From Apiospora phragmitis (Eukaryota > Ascomycota > Sordariomycetes > Amphisphaeriales > Apiosporaceae): a DNA stretch of 64,000 nt. The stretch spans positions 992,001 through 1,056,000 of the forward strand of contig JAQQWL010000007.1 in NCBI GenBank assembly GCA_038363925.1, in the 5' to 3' direction. Position 1 is the stretch's first letter. Each line of letters opens with the position of its first letter. Position numbers and translations under genes: made by a program. The notes under the pieces were generated by a model. The model was not told the DNA's origin and did not search any database. It was given only the letters and a program-made list of their open reading frames with translations. This document shows, one piece after another, positions 1-12,115 of the stretch.

Positions 1-191
1 ACTATACCGACAGATCAGGAATGATAGCCGAAGACTTACCTTGCTTGCTGCCCTTTGACTCTTCGATTATCGATCACTACCGGCAGGAAATCTGGCTCGG
101 ATTGACTTCTTCTCGCAGACACCACTGGTACCGCAATCATCATGAGGACCATCAACATCAACATCAACACCAATAAGACGACATTCTGTGC

Positions 192-340
192 CCACGCTCG
201 AGCGCTTTGTCGACATGGTCCCAGATAGCAAACTCACTGACCTTCTGGTACACGGCCCCGTACCTGGTCAAGGCATTACCAGCAGGCACAAAGCGTCGAA
301 ATTATTCTCCGGGATCGTAGATAATGCTTCTTGATGCATC
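192..340 (-). pseudogene. degenerate coding remnant with in-frame TAA
   Basis: On the minus strand one frame reads coherently from about 340 to 192 (for example ..RFVPAGNALTRYGAVYQ.. followed by ..FAIWDHVDKALERGH..). It is crossed by a TAA near 308-310 and then runs into a simple GTTGAT-type repeat. Residue composition is protein-like, but no start codon or splice sites could be placed. A second coding-like stretch lies upstream on the same strand (about 441-570, ..NPPGYVPVDDNDRKPRF..) in a different frame. I do not recognise the family. Chance coding-like composition is possible. Confidence 0.25.
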
Positions 341-570
341 GATGGGGAACACCCACTCTGATCGGACCAACGCATGTGATTCACGACACAACAGAGAGAT
401 TCAAAAGAGGAGACGAGACTGAAGTCCCTGAGCCTCACCTAGAGCACCAAAAGCTGGGGAAGGTAAGTAATGAGGTCCGTCCTCACGAAGAGGAACCGTG
501 GCTTCCGATCATTGTCGTCGACTGGGACATATCCTGGTGGGTTCGGTATTGCTTTTCTTTGTAAGCCGAA

Positions 571-1038
571 AATTACATGCATGTAAGAATTATTATTAGC
601 CAATGTTTCGAAGCACTTGAAACCGATCAAACATGCATAATCTTACTTTCTTTTCAAAGCTTGATTTCATTATCCAGCACGGTGGAGAAATTGTGAAACA
701 TATCGTCCTCTAAGCGGGTACTCAAGGATACGAACACAAAATTGATGAGGGGAAACGACGGGACACATAGAGACTACGAGAAGAGGCACGTCTGGCAAGT
801 ATGGGCATCAAAGAATTCCTTTTCTTTTCTCAGGTTATCCATGCCGGAGTTGGCGGCGCAATATCCATGTAGAGAGGGCAAACAGACCAACGACTAGCCG
901 ACCTTGCCTCATATAAGTTCGTGCAAAAACAACAGCCTCCTCCATGGCCGATAAGCTGACTTCATCTCCATATCCGGTATCTCATGATGTTCGCTCCTGT
1001 CAAGTAGGTACCCGCCGGTAATACAAACGCAAGTCGAT
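571..1038. other. intergenic, nothing convincing
   Basis: No frame has protein-like composition or splice structure. Confidence 0.5.
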
Positions 1039-1581
1039 TTAAACCTCGTGGCCTTGGTTGTCGGCGTCGTCGGCCTCGGCCTTCTCGGCGTCGTTCTCTT
1101 CAGCGGCCTCTCTCTCCAGCTTGCGCTTCTTGGCAGCGCGACGGCGCCGGCTTATCTTGACCGGGGGGGCGGGATCGGCAGCCGATTTATCGTCACCGCC
1201 GGGGATGTCGTCGCCCTCCTTGGCGGTGATCTTGTTATTCTTCAACTCGAAGCCGAGGGGCTCGATAATGGTCTTGATCTTGCGAGGCCTGCGCAAGTTA
1301 GCTTGATAGTTCAATATTTCGAGGCCACTTTGACTCCTCCAGTATTAGGGTACTAAGAAATGGTAGGAGAGATAAAGAAACACTTCGGGCATCGTAGGGT
1401 TGGCAAGAACCAAATAAAGACGAGGGGGAAAAGGTACTTACACATTGCTGGGGACAGCGATTCCCAAGAAGGGAGCCAGGGCCTTGGTGTTCAGCTCAAA
1501 ACCACCAGAGGTGCTCATCGCGTAGCACAATGCTTTGAGGTCACTGACCTGGGGGCCTGTGGTCTGCTTGGTTCCGGCCAT
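1039..1581 (-). CDS. small basic/acidic protein with nuclear-type lysine-arginine patch
   Basis: Two exons, 1581-1442 and 1288-1039, join across a 153 nt intron (donor GTAAGT, acceptor GCAG) into a 129-residue protein starting MAGTKQTT. The N-terminal half (..VSDLKALCYAMSTSGGFELN.. then ..LGIAVPSNVPRKIKTIIEPL..) looks like a compact helical domain. It is followed by a strongly basic patch (KISRRRRAAKKRKLERE) that fits a nuclear localisation signal, and an acidic tail rich in Glu, Asp and Ala. Splice phase is preserved and the ATG sits at the 5' end of a clean open frame. The organisation suggests a small nuclear or chromatin-associated protein, but that is inference; I do not recognise the family. 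No signal peptide or membrane segment is visible. Confidence 0.7.
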
Positions 1582-2753
1582 TCTTGCGTTGCGTTAAGTA
1601 TGGATGTGAGTTGGTGATGAACCAAAGTCTAAGCGGAACTGTGTAGGTTTCCGTTGAGAGTTTTGAGTAAACGAGGCTAGATTTTGGGCTGACTTTGGGT
1701 CGTGGAAGGTTTGGTTTGTGGAACCAAGGGGTGTGGTAGTGATGGGGTGGAAGTTCTTGTCAGGCACAGAAGAATCAGGGTTTGACGAGACTGAAGAAAA
1801 AGAAACAAGAGAGTAAGTAATGGAGGCGTGGGGTTTGCGGTTTCGGCAATGCCCTAGTATCCCACGCATCTGTTCCGTAAAAATTATCGTGAGGTTGTCT
1901 GTTGCCTGGTCGGATTTGGCCGCTCCCTTTTGGGGAATTATGACATCGTCAAGTATAAGCACTTGACAAAGATAACAAGGCCGCATCGCGATCCGGAAGC
2001 CCTGAAACCTGATCCACGGCTGGGCCAGCCCCCAATGCGCGAACTATCGATACTATAAAAACTAACACTCCCGCAGCCATCGTACCGGGATTTAAGCAAG
2101 GCTTGTTTGACTACATGAACCTGCTCATCAATAGGTACGTACCACAATTGATATCCCTCCATGAGAGTGAAGAGGTTTGTATGTCTATCACACGATGCGT
2201 GCTCGAGCAAGTCCATGCAGAATGCAGCGTCGACCAGCAATAACCAAAGCCGTTTGTCCTTCAGGAAGGTAAGCAGACACAACAGTACCACGGCCTTAAA
2301 ATGACTTGTCTTTGATGAGCCAGGAACTGAAGACGGCAACTGGTTCTTCCTCGGGGGTGTATTCCATGGTACTCTGATGCATCAATGTTTAACTTGAACA
2401 GACGTGTGACAAAGGCCCAATGGAAGTTCCATTGCGGACATATCCTTCCATCATGATCTACCCATAGTTGACATGCTCCATGGTCTCGACGGATATCCTA
2501 CCATCATGTTGACTGCCCTCTGAAATATTAGACTTGCAGTTTCCACTGGTTCAACACCCACCGGCTTCAAGTAGCTTGATTTCTGAGGACTTGAATGGCT
2601 ATATATACCTGCTCTCTCTCCCCCTCCTCATTGTTTCCTGTACTTGCCTTTCTCATCCATCCTTCAGCATCAAGCCTCCAACCTCCAACATCTAACATCC
2701 AATCTCCAATCTCCAGACAAACATAAATACCTACTTACGCAACACAATTCACC
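1582..2753. other. intergenic; core-promoter-like tract before the secreted gene
   Basis: No gene seen. At about 2600-2606 there is a TATATATA-type box, followed by a long C/T-rich tract and an imperfect CCAACATC/CCAATCTC-type reiteration (about 2668-2718). These fit the core promoter and 5' leader of the gene starting at 2754. Confidence 0.4.
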
Positions 2754-3560
2754 ATGCGTTTCACCATCGCTTCTCTCCTTGCTCTGGCGCCCTTGGTGGC
2801 CCAGGCTTCGCCTGTGCCCGTACAGCGGTCGGTAGACGCGCTCATGGGCAACCAGACGGGACGCGCGATAATGAACGACCCCTTCGAAGACTACAAGGGC
2901 AACATTTTCTGGATCTATTCCGACCTCACCGTCCCGGACGGTAAAATCAGAGGCATTCGGATCCTAGGTGTATGACCCCCTTGCCCCTATCTGCGCAGTA
3001 CGCAGTATACTTCGAACGCTGGGTAAGTGCTAATATGTCGGTGTGATAGTCCAACCATGTCGGGGTATGTTTGCGATCATTTCCGTCGATGCCCATTATC
3101 TCCCTCTCTTTCTAGGAGAAATGAAGTGATAGGGGATAGGAGAAAGACCACAGGTAACTGACTGACCTCTTAACAGTGCGACGGTGCTAGAGCTGCCATA
3201 GCATGGCTCAATACGAACGACCTCTCCGGCAAAGGGCACCGAGGCGTGCGATGGTTCGCGCCCGGTGTTGGACCCCAGGCGCCGCCCCGAGCTATGGAAA
3301 TCAAGACCAACAAGGTCCAGTTCAGTAAGTTCACATTCCCCACAACCAGCCTTCGGAATATAAGACAGGACTAATGCCACGAACTCGCAGCGCTCTACGA
3401 GACCCGTGGTCCATGGGAAATTCTCGACACTTGGAACGAATCCAACGGCCGCTGCGTGCCCGACACCTCCGGCAAGTATGACTGCGGCAAGCCAAAAGGC
3501 CTCTCGGTCTTCAAGTGCGTTGGCTGGGCCCCTCCCTATAATCTGGAGGGCATGAACTAG
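2754..3560 (+). CDS. small secreted cysteine-containing protein, five exons
   Basis: Best model: exons 2754-2940, 3006-3022, 3050-3064, 3177-3324 and 3391-3560, giving 178 residues in one unbroken frame. The N-terminus MRFTIASLLALAPLVAQA is a clear signal peptide. The mature part has an N-glycosylation site (NQT) and four cysteines: one at the start of exon 4 and three in exon 5 (..GRCVPD.., ..YDCGKP.., ..FKCVGW..). Two micro-exons of 17 and 15 nt are inferred because they keep phase and are bounded by GT/AG. The first donor could instead be at 2968, but the intron would then be only 38 nt. Size, secretion signal and lack of a recognisable enzyme domain make it a candidate effector-type or cell-surface protein. 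I do not recognise the family. Confidence 0.6.
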
Positions 3561-4701
3561 AGCCTCATCAAGACGTGTGAACGGCCTGGGCCAGGACAGT
3601 GGCTGGTGGATCGGCTGGTAGAGGCTCAGACGTCCACTTTCCGGAACGGGGCAAGGGGGATCTGAAGGAATCACAGACTGCAATGCCAGGTCAACCCCGT
3701 CACGTCTGAGCCACGAATTCGCGGAGGGAACTGGGAACGGAGTGTGTTGCGCCTTCGAGCAGGGATCTCCTGCCTAGTTCCCGACCTCTTTCATTTCAAT
3801 TTCCTTCTACCAAGATACCTAATAATTAATACACAAACACCCCAAAAATATCTTGAGTGCGTCTACATGTGATATGGCCTCATTAGTCTAAGCTATGGCA
3901 AATTCCAGAACAAACTTGATCCCGTAGGGAAGATGCCGGATCGTACGCCTTTCCTGGCGCCTTGTTGCCGGGGCCAGACCAGATGATACACGATACCAAA
4001 CGATGAAGTGAAGGGTGGGTTGCAAAGGGCCGAACCGATTACATGCTTCCGCCATCAGCATCGACCCCCCGGTCAATTGACGTCAATGACCTTGCGCCGG
4101 CGACTGTGGGTTACAACGGTCGTTCGCTTCCGACTTTCACGGCCTGGTATTCGACATGGTCATTCGCCCGGGGATAAGACTCCGGCCGGGGATAAGGCTC
4201 CGTTTTCTGGTTATGCATCATGTCACGATGGGCCAGCAACTTCATGGCCCCCACGAACCCCAGATCGCCCATGATGGCCCAGGACCAAGCAGTTCGAACA
4301 CGGCAGCATGGGGAAAGCGAAACTCATAGAAAAGTAGTAGAATGGCATATCTGTATTGGGTATCTGGACAATGCACAATCTGTCATCTCGGTTCGTAACC
4401 AGCGGCTTCCTCGTGTGGCCATGAGCACCCTGCGCCGCCCCCTCGATGCGCGTTATCCTCCTAATCAACCATATTATCAAACCCCTAATGGTGCCTATCT
4501 TTCGATTGACCCAACCAATCGATCCTAACAGCTATCTACACGCCTTCTTGCTGGGTTTTGAGCCATGGGTGCCCCCCAATGCGAGGGGCGGCCAACAATG
4601 ACGACGATGCAGACACTGGGTATGTCCCGTGGTGTACTGTTGTCAAAGCGCAGCGCGCACAGTGGGGAGGAGAGGGAGAGAGGACCCTCCGTGTAGCGCA
4701 C
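3561..4701. other. intergenic, no gene seen
   Basis: Only short shadow frames without start context or splice sites. Confidence 0.5.
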
Positions 4702-4920
4702 TCAACTCCGCATGATGTCGCGGTCCCAGCCGATGCTCTTTACGCAGCTGTCGCAGACGAAGTTGTTGATGTCCAGGTTCTCGTGGTGGTAGTAGGGGCA
4801 GTCGCTCCGGACAGCGAACCGCTGCTTCCGGGCCGTCGGGCAGCTGATCTCGAACTGCTGCTGGTGGGTGATGGACCGGCAGCCCTGGCAGACGCGGCGG
4901 AGCGCTTTGGAAGGGCACAT
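4702..4920 (-). CDS. 72-residue Cys-rich mini-protein, possible zinc knuckle
   Basis: A single short exon encodes 72 residues from an ATG. It contains paired cysteines CQGC (residues 11-14) and CDSC (56-59), plus isolated cysteines at 2, 27 and 41 and a His pair at 45-46. Two CxxC pairs separated by about 40 residues suggest metal binding. There is no signal peptide, so a cytosolic or nuclear location is more likely. The segment ..RSITHQQQFEISCP.. is protein-like, and G/C-ending codons dominate as in neighbouring genes. The family is not identified; a longer spliced form cannot be excluded. Confidence 0.5.
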   Translation of the reverse strand: MCPSKALRRVCQGCRSITHQQQFEISCPTARKQRFAVRSDCPYYHHENLDINNFVCDSCVKSIGWDRDIMRS

Positions 4921-7900
4921 GGTCTTTGATGATGTCTCGGCTTCTCGTCTATGTCTTCTTCTTCTTCTCTTGGCGCCCTGCTGTGATATAGACGACTTGA
5001 GTAGGCAGGAGTTAATAAAGGCAAGCTAAAAGGGTGCCGGATTCAATCTATGGTGGTACGGGTGAATAGTGTTCTGCAACTAGAGTGCGTGTCTCTTCAA
5101 GGCACGCCGAAGTTGAAAAGGAGTGTGATGGCTCTCATGGAAATGCCCAACGACATTAGATGGCGTTTACAATTGGGGCAAGATGCGGAAATGAAGGCGT
5201 GCGCTCGCTTCTCCGGCGTCGGGAAGCTGCTTTATGTATGATGAGTTGTGGTATTGGCGTTGGTCTTGGTGGTGATACTGGGTGGCTGATACGTTTCGCT
5301 GTATGTCTGATGAACACAACTGAAGGGGATAGAGGGCTTGGGTGCAACAGCAAGAGGGCAAGTTCATTCGTATATATACCTAGATCTATGAATATATGGA
5401 TACGGAGGTCAACTCCGCCCAAAACCCCCCACGAAACACCGGTCGGGATCTGACCTTGATGCCCGTCTGTGTCTGGAGTTTTCTTCGCTCTTCGAAAAAG
5501 CTGGGGACGATGACCAGCGTTGGGGGTCGATGGCAGGATAGCTGGGGCATATTTATGGGTCCAGTCTGGAGAGACAGCTCCGGCCTGCTCGCTGTCGTGG
5601 GACCTGGCTCGACGGTTTTGATCCGGCTTCCCATCGAGATCTATTCACCGTCGCGGGAGCTGTACCACCAAGAACTTGGCTTGTCAGTCTGTCGCATAAA
5701 GATCAAATGAGCAACTGTTCTGCATGAAGCCGTGACGCTCAGGCGCTGGAAAACCGTCCTCCAATTCCTTATCTCACTGATCTTCAACCTTTTTCTCTGG
5801 AGCCGAACACTGGAGACTGACATCACTGGGCATTTTAGGGGTCCGCTCCACTCCCCGGAAGCTCCTCCTTGATCGTGGGTATACGGGGAATCATCGTCAG
5901 AATCCACGGACTTTTTTGCGTCTTTGAATTAGTTATTTCCGAATTCTAATTCCCGACAGTGCATACATATCAGACTACAGGCTAATCGGTGTATATATCG
6001 CGCAGAAATTTGAATGGATAGGGCGGCGGCGGCAGAGGCAAGGCAGAGCAAAAGACGTTGACAACAAACTGACTTGACTGTGACGCTGCTATCCTCTGGT
6101 AGCAGTGCCCATGTCCATAGTTGCGGCTGATGCACGCCAATAGAACACACTGCATTGGTTAGGTTACCCAACAGCTCGTTCGAGTAACATGTGACAACTT
6201 GCTTGATCGATTCGCAGCACCCGACAATGTGAGAGAAGAGCCGCTGAAGATGCCCGGCCACGGCGGCCACGGGATCATAAACGGTGTTTAACCTTTATAT
6301 AGGCATACGGAATTTTGATGATGGTGTAACGTATGAGCCAAGGGAGCCAAGGCCTCAATAGTGGCATCGGAGGAATATGATAGCTTGCTTGCCCGCCTAA
6401 CTCACGAATCTAGGTTACATAAGTCCATCGACTCTGTGACAGGTAAACTAGCGGAGAAACTCACGGCCGCAAAGTTTATTTACAGTACTAGCGACAAAAA
6501 TGTGTGCGGTGAAGAATGGCGTTGACTGCCCGCGCATCAACATGAAGACAACCGGAAGTACGGCATTCCCAAGTGTTTACTTGTACACGCATATCGCGTG
6601 CGAGTCATGGCCCTCGAAGGAGCGCTGGCAGATAAACTTATGTTGCTTCGTCACCCAGCGGGCCCGGCTGCCCCGAATCTCACCTTGCGCCTTCTTTGGG
6701 TTGGATAACCTCAGCATGCGGCCTCATTCGCCAAGGACGGCCAGGACGGCCAGGAATAGCGGGCCAACGACGACGATCAAGCTCGAACTCAGAAACGCTG
6801 GGCATCCTGGCACATCCCGAGAGAGAACGCGAGACAAGCAACAGGCGGGAGATATCGGTCGCACCACTTTTCTTTTCCTTTCAGCTGCTAGGCAGCCTAG
6901 GTTAACCTAGTGGCTACAGGTACTGTCTTGCCAAACGGCCTAGAACAAGATCCCTCTCTATGAGCCTAGGTATTACAGTTTGATAAATCAAGTGAAGCTG
7001 TCCCGTCCCTTCATTGCATCGCACCTATTCATTTGGCAGTTGGTGGCACCTGTAACATGGGGTATGTTGCACCAACGACGGGGTCATCCAGTGCTTTGCG
7101 GCAGTGCACTGTTCAGCTGCTGCATGGTGGCGGGCTTGACGGATGCTTCTTTTATGCATTGTCGCGTGGAAGCTGTAATACCAAACCAATATTCAGCCTC
7201 TGTTGAACAACAATGCTGTCTGGTGAATACCCTCGGATCGGCTCTCTCGCTCTCTCGCTAGGAGTTGCAAGGCTCTCCGACCTTGGAGGCATAGTACATA
7301 TTAAGGAGCTCATGATTTAGATAGTTCAAATGTGTAGGAGTGGTAGGTGTCCCGTGTGGATACATGTATACACGTCTCAAGCATGTCGAGAGTTCTCTCA
7401 TCAGTCCCTGCAGCTGTCCTTTCCCGTTCCAGGACGGGTCCCTGCACTTACGAATCATAGCGGTACCGAAGGTGGAACTCGAGCGCAATGGATTTCTATT
7501 TTCATTATGGAACCCCCCCCACCCCCCCTTTGGCCCCTTGGGGTTAATAAAGGGCTCTGAAGATATGTAGAGGCGTAAGCGGCTTAGGAGCAAGGGTCAT
7601 CATCATTCATTTGCCGTTGGCTGCGAATTTGCGAAGCACGGTACCTGTGAGTAGTAAGCGCTCGGCACGGCGCATCCGAGTTCACCAGGCAGAAGGCCAG
7701 CTCGCCAGTTGCCAGGTTCTTGCGCATTACATGTTTGACGATGGGAGCCAACTAATAGCCTTTGTTGGACACTAGCAGTACTGCGCCACCCTTCTGTTTC
7801 GCATTTGATAGGTGCTGGCACTCGGGCTGGTGTGTTCAGCAGAGCTGGAGGCCCTAGAAAGAGAGGCAGAGCTGAAGTGTTTTATGACATAACCGTGCTA

Positions 7901-8480
7901 GTGTTTTAGTGCCGTTGTCTTGCGCCAGCCTCCGGCACCTAAAATCCTAGCCAGGTCAGTCCAGTCCTGGGCAATTATATTCTTGGCAACTTCTTCCACT
8001 TTTTTCTTGGCCTTGGAACTGATCGCTTCAGCTGGACCTGCGGCAACCCTCCGATCGTCAACCCATAAACATCGAATATAGAAAGGAAGTCTAGGCACCC
8101 GTCATAGCTCATTGACTTTTCTGTTTATTCTTTGCTATATTGTTTGTCTTGCACTACAGTACCTCTCCGTCGTCGCATCTCTTGTCCAAACCTCCCGTCC
8201 TTTGTGGGGTGCATGGGACTTGTGTCTTTTTGTCGTCGGTAAACAATATCAACAACCTGGAGCTACGCTACACTTTCGGCTGTACAGTATTCCGGAACCC
8301 TGAGACAAGGCTTCTCTATATGTGCTTTTTCTAGACCTGAGGCGACCTAGACGACGTTTCTCACGATTCGATATTCCGAATTGGAACTTCCTGTATTGAA
8401 TCAACACCTCGTTCCACGCCTACCGGCCCCTCCAAACCCATCGAACACGCAAGCGTTGGACCCTCAGTCAGACCCGAACC
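4921..8480. other. long gene-poor stretch
   Basis: No gene could be supported. A minus-strand frame at 8098-7898 has a protein-like tail (..SSKAKKKVEEVAKNIIAQ..) but no ATG and no context. A poly-C run sits near 7506-7530. Clustered TATATA motifs occur around 5373-5400 and 5990-6000. Confidence 0.4.
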
Positions 8481-10056
8481 ATGAAAACCGTCGCAGCATT
8501 AGCGACTGGGTCGCTGATAGCTTCGATCGCCCATGCGCAGATTGTGCAATTCGATATTGCCAAGAGAACGACACAGCCCAATCGGCAAAGGCTGAGCAAG
8601 AGGGACGCAACGACTTACGAAGAAACCATTACCAACGAGAAGCAGCGAGGAGGTTACTTCGCGACTGTGTCGGTCGGGACACCACCCCAGAAATTAACTC
8701 TGCAGTTGGACACCGGCTCTAGTGATATCTGGGTCCCGTCAAGCACATCCTCAGTATGCACGAATCCATCTACGTCTGGCGGGTCTAGAGGAGGCGACGG
8801 CGAAGAGTCGGGACAAGACGAAGGCTGCACGCTGGGTTCGTGTAAGTTGCAACCTGGTTTTCTAATCCAATGCGGTTTGGTAGCTGATATATCTGTGCTC
8901 AGTTGATTCCAGCAAATCGACATCTCTCGACATAGTCGGCAAGAACCTCTTCAGTATATCCTACGTCGATGGCAGTCATTCTAAGGGCGACTATTTCACC
9001 GATGACTTCGAGATTGGTGGCGCCAAGATCACCAACATGACGATGGGCTTGGGTAAGGACACGGACATACCTTACGGACTGGTCGGAGTTGGATACGCTC
9101 TGAACGAAGCCATTGTCGCCGACACGCAAAAAGTCTCCTCGGCTTACCGAAATCTCCCGGTGCAGATGATGGACGAGGGCATGATTTCCACGAATGCCTA
9201 CAGTCTGTGGCTGAACGATCTGGATGCCAGCACGGGCCAAATTCTGTTTGGGGGTGTCGATACGGCCAAGTACGAAGGCGACCTTTCGGTCATAAACATC
9301 CAGAAGGACTCCCAAACGAACGCGTTTACGTCCTTCATCGTTTCTATGACCTCGCTGACGGCCAATTCTCCTTCTGGTTCCGATTCACTTACAACCCGCC
9401 AGTTCCCCATCCCTGTGGTGTTGGACTCTGGTACCACTCTCAGTTACCTGCCCACCGATCTTGCTGTTCAGGTTTGGAAAGAGGTCGGCGCCGTGTGGGA
9501 TACCCATACCCAGATGGCGTTCGTTCCTTGCGGAATGGAGAACAGCAAGGGTACCTTTGAGTTTGGATTTGCCGGACCCAATGGCCCCAAGATCAGTGTG
9601 GATATGACCGAGCTGGTGCTGGATATCGGGGAGGGATCCGACGTTCCCAAGTTCCAATCGGGCCAATACAAGGGCCAGTCAATCTGCCAATTCGGGATTC
9701 AAAACTTCACCAGCGAGCCATTCCTCCTGGGCGACACGTTCCTCCGATCTGCTTACGTAGTCTACGACCTCGAGAACAACCAAATCGGCATGGCCAAGAC
9801 CGACTTCAACTCGACCCAAACCAACATTGTTGCTTTCCCTAGCAAGGGCGCTCCGATACCCAGCGGCACCGTCGTCAAGGACCAAGTCGCCCCCGCGGGG
9901 TCGGGCGGTGGCTCAGCCGCGCAACCTACGTATGGTGCTAGTAAAGGCTTCCAGAGCGCGGCCGGCACTGTCCCCGCCTTCGAGTGGGCACAGATGGTCG
10001 TGATAGGGGCCACCACCGTTTTCATGCTTGCCGGCAGCGGGCTGTCTCTCCTGTAA
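8481..10056 (+). CDS. secreted GPI-anchored aspartic protease (pepsin family A1, yapsin/OpsB-like)
   Basis: Exons 8481-8841 and 8903-10056 (61 nt intron, GTAAGT..CAG) give 504 residues. The order is: signal peptide (MKTVAALATGSLIASIAHA), propeptide ending at a dibasic SKR near residue 41, pepsin fold, a Gly/Ser-rich linker (..GSGGGSAAQ..), and a hydrophobic C-terminus typical of a GPI-attachment signal. Both catalytic aspartates are present: D77 in DTGSS and about D295 in DSGTT. A Gly-rich flap and the terminal SEPFLLGDTFLRSAYVVYDL block of the family are visible. Known members are cell-surface endopeptidases that process secreted or wall proteins, often after basic residues. Length and domain order match full-length fungal members, and the frame is intact. 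Confidence 0.92.
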
Positions 10057-10386
10057 TTTATAGATCTGTACGTATACATGTACAGTACAGGCGCATGTTC
10101 ATGATCTGGCGTTTTACATAGCGAGTTATTCCGGAGTCGTTGTTTTTGCTTGTGGTTTCAAACGTTTTTGAGTTGGTTGCATTCGGCCGATGCCGTTGTT
10201 CCTGTCAATGGAACGTAGAATAATAGGAGCTGTGGTTGGGCGACTGCAACCTTTTCCCCAATTGCGGCATGCATACAAACTAACACCCACGTCCACTGAA
10301 ACTCCCCGGGTGACCCTGAAACGCTGATAAGATGGTGAAACCTTAATACCCTTAGTAATAGAAGCTCTGTTTACCTTTTCTATATA
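10057..10386. other. 3' flank of the protease gene
   Basis: Noncoding; ends at the TA target dinucleotide (10385-10386) of the adjacent transposon. Confidence 0.5.
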
Positions 10387-10420
10387 AAATCACCTCGCTA
10401 AAGTCTGCGTACGTATCACC
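10387..10420 (+). repeat. left terminal inverted repeat
   Basis: Pairs with 11764-11731 in inverse orientation; the shared core is ACCTCGCnAAAGTCTGCG. Confidence 0.75.
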
Positions 10421-11730
10421 TGCAATTGATTTCCAGCACTTTTACCACTATCTTTAAATAGTAATAGCGTAGTTAAATTAGCTATAAATCGGTTATATTT
10501 AAGTTTATTTTAATCGTAATCGTATATATTTTAATAGTGACTATATTAGCCCTTTACGCGTCGTATAATAGCTATGCGACGAGGGATAAAACGTAGTAGC
10601 CGGAACATTATCTCTAGATTTAGTATAGCCCACGCTTTTTTAATTATCTCTTTTATATACGCTTTATATATTATATTCTTTTTATAGTATTAAAATTAAA
10701 GCTTTATTCTATATATTTTAAGCTTAAAGGCCTTTTATATTTATTTAATAAAGTTTAAATTAAGTAAATAAATAAGCTATTAAATTATTTAAATACTTTT
10801 TAATTTAAAGAACTCTTTTATAAGGTTAAATTAATATATACGCGTATTATCTCATATAAAAAAGTCCCCAGGCTTATAAAAAAAAAGAAGGGCAGCCTTT
10901 AAAACTTTAATATACCGGGCAGAAATAAAGCCGCCGCCTAGAGTCGAGATCTCCTCGGTAAAAAATAAAAGGGGAGGTCCTAGTTTCTTTATCCCTTTAC
11001 CACACTATTACTTATATTATAAAGCTAATCTAAGGCTTAAAATAAAGTTTAAAGTTAATTAAGTCTTTTTAAAAGCGTTTTAAATAATATTAAAAGACTT
11101 AACGGCTTAATATATACGATATATTTTAAATTATATATTCGTTAAAAAAAAAAGTAAAGTATTAATTATTTTAAACGCGCTAATAAAGATTAATAATAAT
11201 AAAAAGAGAGTTTCTCTTTAATATTATTATTTATTAAAAGAATGCGCTTCGTAGCGCACTAATAGTTAATCCTCTTTTTATATAAGTTATGGCGTGCGGT
11301 GTTAATAGAGAAAGAGTGTAGTTTAAACCCTAGCATTATATTTATATCTAAGCAGAGCTCTCTTTAAATAGCACAGGGCTTTTAATGTATTAACTAAAAT
11401 AGATAGCGCTTTTATTAAGTTAATAATTTATAAGGGCGACTAGGTCTCAGCTTTTTTTTTAATGTTTTTTATTTAATAAAGCACTTTATAAAGTTATTAA
11501 TAATAGCTGGCCAACACGTGCTAAACGTGTCGGTAATAGTGCGCCTTAATACACTAGTAATAAAGAGTGCGAAAATAGCCGCAATAGCTTCGAAAGAGTA
11601 TTCGCCATTTAGCTTATAATCTATAATTAAAATATAACCGAGCTCGTTTAATTCTATATTAATTTAATAAAGTTATAATAAAAGTAAGTTAGAAGGAAGG
11701 AAAAGATAATAAAATGAGATTTGAGGTGTT

Positions 11731-11764
11731 AGTAGTGCGTGCGCAGACTTTTGCGAGGTCACTT
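11731..11764 (-). repeat. right terminal inverted repeat
   Basis: Less mutated copy of the left TIR. It keeps CA dinucleotides where the left copy has TA. Confidence 0.75.
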
Positions 11765-11766
11765 TA

Positions 11767-12115
11767 CCTAGTGTTAGGCACCAGATATCGCGGTTGTGAC
11801 GCACCCAATAACCTTGGTAACGCGCAGTGGGTTTTTGCCACGCCTAAGCCAGTGTGACCAGTCACCCGAGCCGTCCCGACAACCTGACAGGCAGCTCGAG
11901 CCACACGCTAAGCAGAATGTGCTGTGCGCCACAGGAACAAGGATCGAGAAATAATTTCTGGATAGTCAATTCAGTAGGTCAAGCTGCCGAATTCTGAATT
12001 CTGAATTCCAGATTGAAGATCGCGACGACAATCCGGGGAGGCAATTCCACTTTTCTTTCTTCCTCTTTCACTTGATTTGTTCTTCTATACCGTTCCTTAG
12101 TTTTACATCTTCATC
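11767..12115. other. promoter/5' leader region of the mitochondrial EF-G gene
   Basis: Normal composition returns abruptly after the transposon. A CAGATTGAAG stretch and a pyrimidine-rich tract (about 12050-12090, TTTTCTTTCTTCCTC) precede the ATG at 12116. No other gene is present. Confidence 0.5.

Larger units (their letters stand above)
10387..11764. mobile_element. RIP-degraded DNA transposon with terminal inverted repeats
   Basis: A 1.38 kb block of extreme A+T content dominated by TTAA/TATA and devoid of open frames. Its ends form an inverted repeat. The left end reads AAATCACCTCGCTAAAGTCT.. from 10387. The reverse complement of the right end reads AAGTGACCTCGCAAAAGTCT.. from 11764. The next positions differ mainly by C-to-T changes in CpA (GTACGTA on the left, GCACGCA on the right), which is the RIP signature. 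A TA dinucleotide flanks both ends (10385-10386, 11765-11766), consistent with the TA target-site duplication of Tc1/mariner/pogo (Fot1-type) elements. No transposase is readable, and the element is shorter than a typical autonomous copy, so it may be internally deleted. The superfamily assignment is inference from TIR and TSD only. Confidence 0.75.

Noticed and set aside
6500..6910. 136-codon plus-strand frame
   Set aside because: No coding composition, no start context, no splice support.
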